A stretch of DNA of 64,000 bases from Symbioplanes lichenis (GTDB taxonomy: Bacteria > Actinomycetota > Actinomycetes > Mycobacteriales > Micromonosporaceae). The number at the start of each line of letters is the position of its first letter. Positions within the stretch are counted from its first letter, which is position 1. Below are positions 36,291 through 44,607 of the stretch, piece by piece. Location of the stretch: contig NZ_JAUZQD010000011.1 in assembly GCF_030709675.1 (NCBI RefSeq), forward strand, positions 186,001 to 250,000, given 5' to 3'. The notes under the pieces are model-generated. The model had not been told where the DNA came from and did not search any database. It saw only the letters and a program-made list of their open reading frames with translations. The position numbers and the translations under genes were made by a program.

Positions 36291-39047
36291 ATGTCCGACC
36301 AGGCCGAGGTGAAGCACAGCAGCCGCCTCCTCAGGATGCTGATCTGGGCCGGCCTGGGCCTCGCCCCGGTGGCGGTCCTCCTCGTCCTGCTCGCCGACAC
36401 GTCCCTGGCCGTCCGCTTGGCGGTGCTGATCGTCGCCACCTGCGTCGTTCTGCTCGGCGCCGCCCTGCTCATCCGGCACGACCCGGTCCTCGCCGACATC
36501 GCCGTCGAGGACCGCGTCGCCGCCGAGGTCGACTCCCTGCGCGGCAACCTCCGCGACGAGATCGCGGCCGCCGCCCGCGCCACCGGCCACCGCGTCCAGG
36601 TCCTCGAGGAGGAGATCGACCGCCTCCGCGACCCGTCCGGCGTTTCAGCCCCCGCTCCCGCGGGCAGTGTGTCCGCGCCGAGGGGTACGGCGAGTGTGTC
36701 CGCACCGATCGGTCCCGCCTCTGTCCCGGGACCGATCGGAGCGGACGAAGCCCCCGACTTCCCCTCCCCGCACGGCGACTTCGCCTCTCCGCACGGCGAC
36801 TATGCCGACCCGCGCGGCGACTACGCCGATCCGCGTGCCGACTTCTCCTCCTCGCACGCCGACGCCGCCGATGCGCACGCCGACTTCTCCGACCTGCGCG
36901 CCGCGGACGAGCACCCCGACTTCTCCGACCTCCGCGGCGACTACCCGGACGAGCCGGCCGACTCCCCGAACCCGCACGCCGCCTTCCCCGCCCCACGCGC
37001 CGCCGCGAGCGTGCCGCCCCCGCGTGCAGCCGCAAGTGTGTCGGCCCCACGTGCCGCGGCGAGTGTGTCGGCTCCGCGTGCCACCGCGAGCGTCTCCGCC
37101 CCGCGACCAGTAAGCGCCTCAGCCCCGCGCCCCGTGAGCGCTCCCGCTCCGCGGCCGGTGAGCGCTTCCGCCCCGCGCCCGGTGAGCGCGTCCGTGCCAC
37201 GACCCGCCGGCTCCGCCCGTGTCTCGGCCCCTGTCGCGTCGGCCTCCGGGTCGCCGGGCCCCGCTCCGGTCTCCTACGCCCCCCGCCAGCGCAGCGCGAG
37301 TTCGTCCCCGGCCTCAGCCGCGAGCCCGTCCCCGGTCTCGGCCGAGCCCCGAGCCGCCCGCCGTCACGCCGCCCCCGACACGAGCACCGACCTTGCCCGC
37401 GACGCCGGTGACCCTCTGTTCGGTGCCTACGACGAGCCGGCGGCAAGCTCCTTCGACGAGCCCGACTCGGGCGCCTTCGACCAGCCCGGCAACGGCTCCT
37501 TCGACGAACCGCGCTCCGGCGAGTTCGATGGACTGCCCTCCGGCGAGTTCGATGGACCGCGCTCCGGCGAGTTCGACCAGCCGCGCTCGGGCACCTACGG
37601 CGAACCCCGGTCCAGGGGCCGCCGCGCCCACCGCTATGCGACCACGGACGAGCACGACAGCGGCTACGTCGCCGACACCCGCCACTCGGACAACAGCAGC
37701 TACGCGAGCGATGCCGGCCACGCCAACGGCGGCTCCTACGCCACGGACGGCCCCTACGGCGGCGGCTCCTATGCCAGCGACGGCTCCTACGCGGGCGACG
37801 GTGGCTATGCGAGCGATGGTGGCTACGCCGATGACCGCGGCTACGGGCTCGACGGAAACGACAGCGGCTTCGTAAGCGACACCCGCCAGCCCCGAGGCAA
37901 CACCTACGGCGGCTCCGACGGTGAATACCGAGGCGGCACGGCCCAATCCAGCGGCAGCGGCTACGGCGGCGACAACCAGTCCGGCGGCAGCGGCTACGGC
38001 GGCGACAGCCGGTCCGGTGGCAGCGTGCACCGAAGCGCCGCCGGTCAGGTGAGCGGCGGCTACTCGGGGGGCGACCGTTCGTGGTCGGACGGCCCCGGCG
38101 ACAACTACGACAGCAGTGACTTCGTCTCGGCGGGCCGCTACGAGTACGGCGCGACCGGCTACGGCTACGACCGCGGCGCCGCCGATGTTGACGGGGCTCC
38201 GGCCGCGGCTCGGGCCTCCGTGACTCCTCCCGGGACTGCGAACGGCTCGGCGGCTGTGGCTCGGGCCTCCGTGGGCGCCGCACCGGTCTCCGGGCGCGCT
38301 GCCGCGGGTCCGGCTCCGACTTCCGGACGAGCTTCTGCGCCGCCGACTTCCGGGCGGGCTTCTGCGGGCTCGGCTCCGGCCGCGCGAGGGGTGGGCGGCC
38401 CGGCTCGGGCTTCGGTCAGCGCTGCTCCTGCTGCGGCGCGGGCCTCGGTAAGTGGTGCTTCGGGCTCTGCGCGGGCTGCCGTCCGTCCGGCGACCTATGG
38501 CCGACCGGTCGAGGCCGACGAGGCATCGGGCTTCGACAACGCATCCGGCTTCGGGCAAGCCAGTGAGTTCGACGGAGCGAACGGCTTCGGGCAAGCCAAC
38601 GGGTTCGACGGAGCGAACGGCTTCGGGCAAGCCAACGGGTTCGACGGAGCGAACGGCTTCGACGATGCATCCGGCTTCGACGGAGGGAACGGCTCCGACG
38701 GGGCGAACGGCTTCGGCGGAGGAGACTTCGGGGGAGAGGCGGACTTCGGCGACCACGGGTACAGCGGTGGGCACGGCTTCGACGGTGGCGGCGCGCGGGA
38801 TGGCGTCTACGGGCAGCCTCGGTACGAGGAGCCTGGACGCCACAAGCCCGTCCAGCACGAGGCCGCTTACAACGAGGCTGCCTACCACGAGCCTGGTCAC
38901 CCCGAGGCGGCCTACAACGAGCCGGGGCACCGCGAGCCCGGCTACCACGAGTCCGGATACGACGGCGGCTACGCGGACGACAGCTACGCCGCTGCCGGGC
39001 ACGGCACCTACGAGGACGCCGGCAGTGGAGCGCCTCGCCGCTGGTAG
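36291..39047 (+). CDS. Large low-complexity membrane protein (possibly DUF6779-like N-terminus)
   Basis: 918 residues. Two membrane helices (about 15-33 and 37-57) and a charged helical segment (RVQVLEEEIDRLRD) are followed by about 800 residues of low complexity: SVSAPRxAA repeats, FDEPRSGEFDGP repeats, Tyr/Gly/Ser-rich (YASDGGYADD), Ala/Ser/Pro-rich, then tandem FDGANGFGQANG units and a His/Pro/Glu end. The N-terminus resembles the membrane part of Rv3604c-type proteins, which sit between DUF3180 and DUF2520 genes, but this is tentative. ATG 36291 is preferred over 36246. Function unknown; the repeats suggest a disordered cytoplasmic scaffold or condensate-forming tail. Confidence 0.75.
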   Translation: MSDQAEVKHSSRLLRMLIWAGLGLAPVAVLLVLLADTSLAVRLAVLIVATCVVLLGAALLIRHDPVLADIAVEDRVAAEVDSLRGNLRDEIAAAARATGHRVQVLEEEIDRLRDPSGVSAPAPAGSVSAPRGTASVSAPIGPASVPGPIGADEAPDFPSPHGDFASPHGDYADPRGDYADPRADFSSSHADAADAHADFSDLRAADEHPDFSDLRGDYPDEPADSPNPHAAFPAPRAAASVPPPRAAASVSAPRAAASVSAPRATASVSAPRPVSASAPRPVSAPAPRPVSASAPRPVSASVPRPAGSARVSAPVASASGSPGPAPVSYAPRQRSASSSPASAASPSPVSAEPRAARRHAAPDTSTDLARDAGDPLFGAYDEPAASSFDEPDSGAFDQPGNGSFDEPRSGEFDGLPSGEFDGPRSGEFDQPRSGTYGEPRSRGRRAHRYATTDEHDSGYVADTRHSDNSSYASDAGHANGGSYATDGPYGGGSYASDGSYAGDGGYASDGGYADDRGYGLDGNDSGFVSDTRQPRGNTYGGSDGEYRGGTAQSSGSGYGGDNQSGGSGYGGDSRSGGSVHRSAAGQVSGGYSGGDRSWSDGPGDNYDSSDFVSAGRYEYGATGYGYDRGAADVDGAPAAARASVTPPGTANGSAAVARASVGAAPVSGRAAAGPAPTSGRASAPPTSGRASAGSAPAARGVGGPARASVSAAPAAARASVSGASGSARAAVRPATYGRPVEADEASGFDNASGFGQASEFDGANGFGQANGFDGANGFGQANGFDGANGFDDASGFDGGNGSDGANGFGGGDFGGEADFGDHGYSGGHGFDGGGARDGVYGQPRYEEPGRHKPVQHEAAYNEAAYHEPGHPEAAYNEPGHREPGYHESGYDGGYADDSYAAAGHGTYEDAGSGAPRRW

Positions 39048-39075
39048 GAGCGGCGGGTCGACCGAGGGCGCCGGC

Positions 39076-39177
39076 AAGGGAGCACTCCGCCACTGGAGCG
39101 GGCGCGGGCAAGGGAGCACTCCGCCACTGGAGCGGGCGCGGGCAAGGGAGCACTCCGCCACTGGAGCGGGCGCGGGC
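39076..39177. repeat. 34-bp perfect tandem triplication after a gene end
   Basis: Three identical 34-bp units start at 39076, 39110 and 39144, and decayed copies continue from 39178 to about 39240. The unit resembles the last codons of the upstream gene (39021-39047), whose GGCAGTGGAGCG...CGCTGG matches GGCAAGGGAGCA...CACTGG of the repeat. The array fills the gap between two convergent genes. Confidence 0.9.
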
Positions 39178-39261
39178 AAGGAAGCGCCCCGCCACCGAAG
39201 CGGGTGGCGACCAAGAAGCGCCCCGGCGCCGAAGCAGGAGGCACCCCGCCACCGAAGCCGG

Positions 39262-40404
39262 CTACTTGTCGATGTCGCCGACGACGAAGAACATTGAGCC
39301 CAGGATGGCGATCAAGTCGGGCACCAGGCAGCCGGGGATCAGCGTCGCCAGCGCCTGGACGTTGGCGTAGGAAGCCGTGCGGAGCTTCAGGCGCCACGGG
39401 GTCTTTTCGCCGCGGGAGACCAGGTAGTAGCCGTTGATGCCGAGCGGGTTCTCGGTCCACGCGTACGTGTGACCCTCGGGGGCCTTGACGACCTTGGGCA
39501 GCCGCACGTTGACCGGGCCGCCGAGGCGGGCGACGCGGTCGAGGCACTGTTCGGCCAGGTCGAGGGACGCGTAGACCTGGTCCAGCAGCACCTCGAAGCG
39601 GGCGTGGCAGTCGCCCGTGGTGCGCGTCAAGACGGGCACGTCCAGCTCGTCGTAGGCGAGGTAGGGCTCGTCGCGGCGCAGGTCCATGTCGAGGCCGCTG
39701 GCGCGGGCGACGGGACCCGAGGCGCCGTACGCGGCGGCCTGCTCGGCGGTGAGCACGCCCACGCCGACCGTACGGGCGAGGAAGATGTCGTTGGTCCGGA
39801 TGATCCGGTCGAGGTCCGGCATCCGCTTGCGGACCTGGGCGATCGCCTCGAGGGCGCGCCGGGTCCAGCCGGCCGGGACCTCCTCCTTGAGCCCGCCGAC
39901 CCGGTTGAACATGTAGTGGATGCGCCCGCCGGAGACTTCCTCCATGACCGCCTGCAGCGTCTCCCGCTCGCGGAACGCGTAGAACATCGGCGTGATGGCG
40001 CCGATCTCCAGCGGGTAGGAGCCGAGGAACATCAGGTGGTTGAGCACCCGGTTCAGCTCGGCCAGGGCCATGCGGAGCCACGTCGCGCGCTCCGGCACCT
40101 CGATGCCCATGAGGCGCTCGACGGCCAGGGCCACGCCGAGCTCGTTGGAGAAGGCGGACAGCCAGTCGTGCCGGTTGGCCAGGACGAGGATCTGGCGATA
40201 GTCGCGTACCTCGAAGAGTTTCTCCGCCCCCCGGTGCATGTAGCCGATGATCGGCTCGCAGGCGGTCACGCGCTCGCCGTCGAGGGTGAGCTTGAGGCGC
40301 AGCACGCCATGGGTGGACGGGTGCTGCGGCCCGATGTTGAGCACCATGTCGGCGGTGTCGAGCCCGGCCCCGGTCCCGACCGTCATCTCCCGGACGTCAC
40401 TCAC
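39262..40404 (-). CDS. nuoD: Orphan NADH-quinone oxidoreductase subunit D (49-kDa, complex I)
   Basis: 380-residue homologue of NuoD/NDUFS2, the complex I subunit near the N2 cluster and quinone site. Family marks include NIGPQHPSTHGVLR, GYMHRGAEKLFE, the quinone-site region NRHDWLSAFSNELG, and a C-terminal LGSMFFVVGDIDK. It is shorter at the N-terminus than operon-borne NuoD. No other nuo genes are nearby, so this is probably a second copy. GTG at 40404 overlaps the stop of the upstream methyltransferase gene (GTGA); ATG 40386 is an alternative. Confidence 0.9.
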   Translation of the reverse strand: MSDVREMTVGTGAGLDTADMVLNIGPQHPSTHGVLRLKLTLDGERVTACEPIIGYMHRGAEKLFEVRDYRQILVLANRHDWLSAFSNELGVALAVERLMGIEVPERATWLRMALAELNRVLNHLMFLGSYPLEIGAITPMFYAFRERETLQAVMEEVSGGRIHYMFNRVGGLKEEVPAGWTRRALEAIAQVRKRMPDLDRIIRTNDIFLARTVGVGVLTAEQAAAYGASGPVARASGLDMDLRRDEPYLAYDELDVPVLTRTTGDCHARFEVLLDQVYASLDLAEQCLDRVARLGGPVNVRLPKVVKAPEGHTYAWTENPLGINGYYLVSRGEKTPWRLKLRTASYANVQALATLIPGCLVPDLIAILGSMFFVVGDIDK

Positions 40405-41375
40405 AGAGCGATCGTCCCACGAAGCTCGATACCGATCTCGTGCAGCAACCACCAGTGCCCGCCCAGCCCGTCCGGATCGGTGAGCTCCGCCGCCGCCCCC
40501 GCGGCCCCCAGCGCCCGCAGATAGGCCGCCGGGTCCGTGCGGGCCAGGGACAGCGGTGGCCGGGCGCCGTCGACCCCGAGCGCTCGCAGTGCGGCCCGCT
40601 GCCTGACCATCCTGTACGTCCCCCCGCCCGCCGCCGCGACCGAGTCCAGCGCCACATGGGCCGTCAGGTCGCACGAGCCGTCCGGAACAGGCACTACCTG
40701 CCGCCCGTCCCGGAACCCCGTGAGCGTCCCCAGCGCCGGCCGGTCCCGCAGCATGTGTCCGTAGTCGACGACGAGCGCGGCTCCCCGGCGCACCGTGGCA
40801 ACGGCCTCCGCCCAGCTCTGATCCCGGGGCCGGCCCAGTTCGACGCGGTCCCCGGCCCGGGCGGACGGCCACCACTGCGCCAGCCACGAAAGGTCGGCCG
40901 GATCAATGTCCCCGCCGAGCGTCTCGTTCCCGGCCCGGTCGACCAGCACCTGCCGTACCCGCCCGTCGTCACCCACCTCGGCGATGTCGAGTGGCACATT
41001 GTCCAGCCATTCCGTGGCGAGCAGCAGCCCGTCGAAGCCAGCCGGCAGGTCACGCTGCCACTCGATCTCCGCGGGCAGCCCGGTCGGCCGTGGCCCCACT
41101 TCGACTCCGACAAAACGGACACGCGAAGAGCCGGCGGAAGCGTGCAATGCCGCGAGCAGCTCACCCCGCCCCGCGCCCACGTCGACCACCTGGAGGAGCG
41201 GGGGACGGCCGAGCGCGGCGTCGACAGCCTCCACCAGCCGCAGCAACGCGCCGGCGAACAGTGGCGAAGCGTGCACGCTGGTCCGGAAGTGATCGGCCGG
41301 CCCACTGGTCGTGAAGAAGCCCGCAGGACCGTACAGAGCACTCTTCATCGCCGCGGCCCACCCCAGCTTTTCCAC
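40401..41375 (-). CDS. SAM-dependent methyltransferase, MidA/NDUFAF7 (COG1565) family
   Basis: 324 residues. The SAM-binding motif is VVDVGAGRGELLAAL (about 62-76), preceded by the family's ASPLFAGALLRLVEA and followed by ATEWLDNVPLDIAE, matching the NE(W/L)xDxxP segment of COG1565. Eukaryotic NDUFAF7 methylates an arginine of NDUFS2, the homologue of the next gene, nuoD. The four-base overlap with nuoD makes NuoD the likely substrate here. GTG start; ATG at 41348 possible. Confidence 0.8.
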   Translation of the reverse strand: MEKLGWAAAMKSALYGPAGFFTTSGPADHFRTSVHASPLFAGALLRLVEAVDAALGRPPLLQVVDVGAGRGELLAALHASAGSSRVRFVGVEVGPRPTGLPAEIEWQRDLPAGFDGLLLATEWLDNVPLDIAEVGDDGRVRQVLVDRAGNETLGGDIDPADLSWLAQWWPSARAGDRVELGRPRDQSWAEAVATVRRGAALVVDYGHMLRDRPALGTLTGFRDGRQVVPVPDGSCDLTAHVALDSVAAAGGGTYRMVRQRAALRALGVDGARPPLSLARTDPAAYLRALGAAGAAAELTDPDGLGGHWWLLHEIGIELRGTIAL

Positions 41376-41483
41376 GTGCCCAACTTAGGGGGTGCGGTTC
41401 CCCACACGTACTTGTCACGTGCGTGTTACGGCGGCGCATACTGGCGATCGACCGGTACCCCTTCACGAGGACTGGATCCGCAC

Positions 41484-42356
41484 ATGAATACTGCGTTCCC
41501 TCTGGTCGTCGGCGTGGTCGGCGCGGGTCGGGTGGGTGCCGTCGTCGGCGCCGCTCTGGCCGCCGCCGGGCATCACGTCGTCGCCGCCGCGGCGGTGTCC
41601 GCCGCTTCCCGCGAGCGCGCCCGGCAGTTGCTGCCGGATGCCGCGATCCTGCCCGCCGACGAGGTCGCGCGGGCCGCCACCGATCTTCTGCTGCTGGCCG
41701 TTCCCGACGACGCGCTCGGCCCGGTCGTGTCCGGCCTGACGGCGACCGGTGCGCTCGGCGCCGGCACGGTCGTGGCGCACACCTCCGGCGCCCATGGCCT
41801 GGCGGTCCTCGGCCCGGTCAACGGCCTGGCCCTGCACCCCGCGATGACCTTCACGGGTACGCCCGGCGACCTCGACCGGCTGCCCGGCACCGCCTGGGGC
41901 ATCACGGCCCGCGACCGGGTCTTCGCCGCCCGCCTGGTCACCGATCTCGGCGGCGTGCCGGAGTGGGTCGCCGAGGAGTCCCGCCCGCTCTACCACGCGG
42001 CCCTCGCCCACGGGGCGAATCACCTGGTCACGCTGGTCAACGAGGCGGCGGACACGCTCCGGGCGGCCGGCGTCGAGCACCCGGCGACGGTCCTGTCGCC
42101 CCTGCTGCACGCCGCTCTCGACAACGCGCTCGCCCTCGGGGACGCCGCCCTCACCGGGCCGGTGTCGCGGGGTGACGCGGGCACCGTACGCAAGCATCTG
42201 CGGCACCTCCCCCCGGAGTCGGCGCCGGCCTATCTCGCCCTGGCCCGCCGCACGGCCGATCGGGCCGTCGCCGCCGGTCGCCTCCGTCCTCGGGAAGCCG
42301 CCGCCCTGCTCGATGTCCTGGCCCAGGCCCACCTCACCGTCGGGAGCCCCGCATGA
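41484..42356 (+). CDS. Rossmann-fold DUF2520 oxidoreductase, upstream of panC
   Basis: 290 residues: an N-terminal NAD(P)-binding Rossmann fold (GVVGAGRVGAVVGAALAAAGH) and a C-terminal all-helical dehydrogenase-like domain (DUF2520). Layout resembles ketopantoate reductase, and it directly precedes panC with an ATGA overlap, as does Rv3603c. A role in pantoate supply is plausible but unproven for this family. ATG preceded by ACGAGGA. Confidence 0.85.
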   Translation: MNTAFPLVVGVVGAGRVGAVVGAALAAAGHHVVAAAAVSAASRERARQLLPDAAILPADEVARAATDLLLLAVPDDALGPVVSGLTATGALGAGTVVAHTSGAHGLAVLGPVNGLALHPAMTFTGTPGDLDRLPGTAWGITARDRVFAARLVTDLGGVPEWVAEESRPLYHAALAHGANHLVTLVNEAADTLRAAGVEHPATVLSPLLHAALDNALALGDAALTGPVSRGDAGTVRKHLRHLPPESAPAYLALARRTADRAVAAGRLRPREAAALLDVLAQAHLTVGSPA

Positions 42357-43186
42357 CCACCCTCGTCCACACCCGGGCCGAGCTGGCCGCCGCCCGTGCC
42401 GCCGCGCCCGGCCGGGTTGCCGTCGTCATGACCATGGGCGCCCTGCACGAGGGGCACCGGCAGCTCATGCGCGAGGCCCGGAAGCGGGCCGGCTTCGTCA
42501 TCGCGACGATCTTCGTCAACCCGCTGCAGTTCGGGCCGAACGAGGACTTCGACAAGTACCCGCGCACCCTCGCCGCCGATGTCGAGGCCTGCACGGCCGA
42601 GGGCGTCGACGTGGTCTTCGCCCCGGACCGCGACGAGATGTACCCGGGCGGCACGCCGTCGATCACCATGAACGCGGGACCGGTCGGCGAGTTGCTGGAG
42701 GGCGCCAGCCGCCCCGGGCACTTCTCGGGGATGCTGACGGTCGTCGCCAAGCTGCTCCGACTCACGCGGGCCGACGTCGCCCTGTTCGGCGAGAAGGACT
42801 ATCAGCAGCTCGCGCTGATCAAGCTCATGGTGCGCGACGTGGAGCTGGGCGTGGAGATCGTGGGCGTCCCGACCGTACGGGAGAAGGATGGTCTCGCCCT
42901 GTCCAGCCGCAACCGCTATCTCGACGCCGACCAGCGGCGGGCCGCGCTGGCCCTGTCGCACGCCCTGCGTGAGGGGGCCGCGCAGAACGACCCGCAGCGG
43001 GTGCTCGAGGCGGCCACCAAGATCCTCGAGGACGAGCCCGGCGTCGCCGTCGACTATCTCGCTCTGACCGATCCGCTGCTCGGGCCCGCGCCGGCCGCCG
43101 GACCGGCCCGCCTGCTGGTCGCCGCGAAGGTCGGCGCCACCCGGCTCATCGACAACGTTCCGGTCCAGCTCGGAGAGGCCGCCTGA
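42353..43186 (+). CDS. panC: Pantothenate synthetase (pantoate-beta-alanine ligase)
   Basis: ATP-dependent ligase joining pantoate and beta-alanine to pantothenate. 277 residues with the HIGH-like MGALHEGHRQLM, the FVNPLQFGPNEDFDKYPR pantoate-site region, FGEKDYQQL and the KMSKS-region LSSRNRYLD. It overlaps the upstream gene by four bases, and its stop shares the A of panD's ATG (TGATG). Confidence 0.97.
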   Translation: MTTLVHTRAELAAARAAAPGRVAVVMTMGALHEGHRQLMREARKRAGFVIATIFVNPLQFGPNEDFDKYPRTLAADVEACTAEGVDVVFAPDRDEMYPGGTPSITMNAGPVGELLEGASRPGHFSGMLTVVAKLLRLTRADVALFGEKDYQQLALIKLMVRDVELGVEIVGVPTVREKDGLALSSRNRYLDADQRRAALALSHALREGAAQNDPQRVLEAATKILEDEPGVAVDYLALTDPLLGPAPAAGPARLLVAAKVGATRLIDNVPVQLGEAA

Positions 43187-43614
43187 TGTTCCGCACGATG
43201 CTCAAGTCCAAGATCCATCGGGCCACGGTCACCCAGGCCGACCTGCACTACGTGGGCTCGGTGACGATCGACCAGGACCTGCTCGACGCCGCCGACCTGC
43301 TGCCCGGCGAGCAGGTCGCCATCGTCGACGTGACGAACGGCGCGCGCCTCGAGACGTACGTGATCCCGGGCGAGCGCGGCAGCGGCGTCATCGGCATCAA
43401 CGGCGCGGCCGCGCACCTGGTGCACCCGGGTGACCTGGTCATCCTGATCTCGTACGGGCAGATGGACGACGCCGAGGCGCGCGCTTGTCGGCCGCGGGTG
43501 GTCCACGTGGACGCCGACAACAAGATCATCGAACTGGGTACGGACCCCGCGGCCGCCGTGCCGGGGATGGCCGACGACCTCGTGCGGGGCGACCTGACGC
43601 TGTCCGCTTCCTGA
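43186..43614 (+). CDS. panD: Aspartate 1-decarboxylase (pyruvoyl-dependent precursor)
   Basis: Makes beta-alanine from aspartate for panC. 142 residues. The self-processing site G24-S25 in LHYVGSVTID is intact; cleavage makes the pyruvoyl cofactor at S25. The conserved VTNGARLETYVIPGERGSG and the late NGAAAHLVHPGDLVIL segments are present. Immediately coupled to panC through TGATG. Confidence 0.97.
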   Translation: MFRTMLKSKIHRATVTQADLHYVGSVTIDQDLLDAADLLPGEQVAIVDVTNGARLETYVIPGERGSGVIGINGAAAHLVHPGDLVILISYGQMDDAEARACRPRVVHVDADNKIIELGTDPAAAVPGMADDLVRGDLTLSAS

Positions 43615-43659
43615 GCCGACGTATCGCCCTAGACTGGGCGAAACGGACGGGGGATCCTC

Positions 43660-44556
43660 ATGCGGCGCTGGTGGCTCGTGGTTGCTGCGGCACTGCTCGT
43701 GGGCGGCTGCAGCAAGCCCGCGGGCGTCGACGGCAACCTGATCAACGGCTGGGCCGCGATGACCGTCCCGACCGGGTTCACGCCGGTCGCCGAGACGTGT
43801 CACCTGGCGAACTTCTCCGCGGCCGGCGCCCGCGCCGACTACGAGGAGGTCGACTGCTCGCTCAAGCACCGCACCGAGACGGTCTACGTCGGCGAGTACG
43901 AGGACCCGGCGGCCGAGGCGCCGGCCCCGCCCGCGGACGACTCGGCGGCCGCCCGCTCGGCGTACGAGACGTGTGACCAGAAGACGACGGCGTACGTGGG
44001 CGGCCCGTGGCGTACGGCCCGGCTGTGGATCGGCATCACCCAGCCGACGAAGGCCGCGTGGACCGGGGGCGCCCGCTGGTACCGGTGCGAGGTGCTGGTC
44101 AGCAGCTCGGTGGAGGACGACGGCGGGCTGGTGCAACGAGTCGGCACGCTGCGGGACGCGCTCGAGGAGCCCAAGTCGCCGCTGCTGCTGACCTGTTACG
44201 GGGTGCGGCTCGACAAGGACGGCAAGATCAGCACCATGCCCGCGGCGCCGTGCGTGTCGGAGCACAACGCGGAGTTCGCGGGCGTGTGGACGGCGGGCAA
44301 GGGCACCGGCTACCCGGAGACCGCGAAGGACTGGGACGCGTTCCACGCCGGGTGCCGTACGGTGATCGCGAAGTTCGTGGGTGTGCCCGACGACGCCGAC
44401 CTGCAGTATCGCGCCGGGGTCGTGTCCCTGCCGGGCGGCGACGACGTCTGGGCGCTCGGCGACCGGGGCGTGCGCTGCTATCTGTGGGTCGACACGACCC
44501 TCACGTCCTCGCTCGCCGGCAAGGGCGCCAAGGCGCTTCCCGTCCAGTATCAGTGA
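43660..44556 (+). CDS. Septum-formation-family lipoprotein
   Basis: 298 residues with a lipoprotein signal (lipobox VGGC at 14-17). Two similar Cys-containing halves (CHLANF...VDCSLKHRTETVYVGEY; CVSEHNAEFAGVW) match the septum-formation domain found in actinobacterial membrane and lipoproteins. The exact role is unknown. It lies between panD and nadB with gaps of about 45-50 bp and may be in the same transcript. Confidence 0.78.
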   Translation: MRRWWLVVAAALLVGGCSKPAGVDGNLINGWAAMTVPTGFTPVAETCHLANFSAAGARADYEEVDCSLKHRTETVYVGEYEDPAAEAPAPPADDSAAARSAYETCDQKTTAYVGGPWRTARLWIGITQPTKAAWTGGARWYRCEVLVSSSVEDDGGLVQRVGTLRDALEEPKSPLLLTCYGVRLDKDGKISTMPAAPCVSEHNAEFAGVWTAGKGTGYPETAKDWDAFHAGCRTVIAKFVGVPDDADLQYRAGVVSLPGGDDVWALGDRGVRCYLWVDTTLTSSLAGKGAKALPVQYQ

Positions 44557-44607
44557 CGTCCGATACCCCGGATGGGAAACGCGCGCGGGACAAGGTTGAC
44601 TGGGCTG

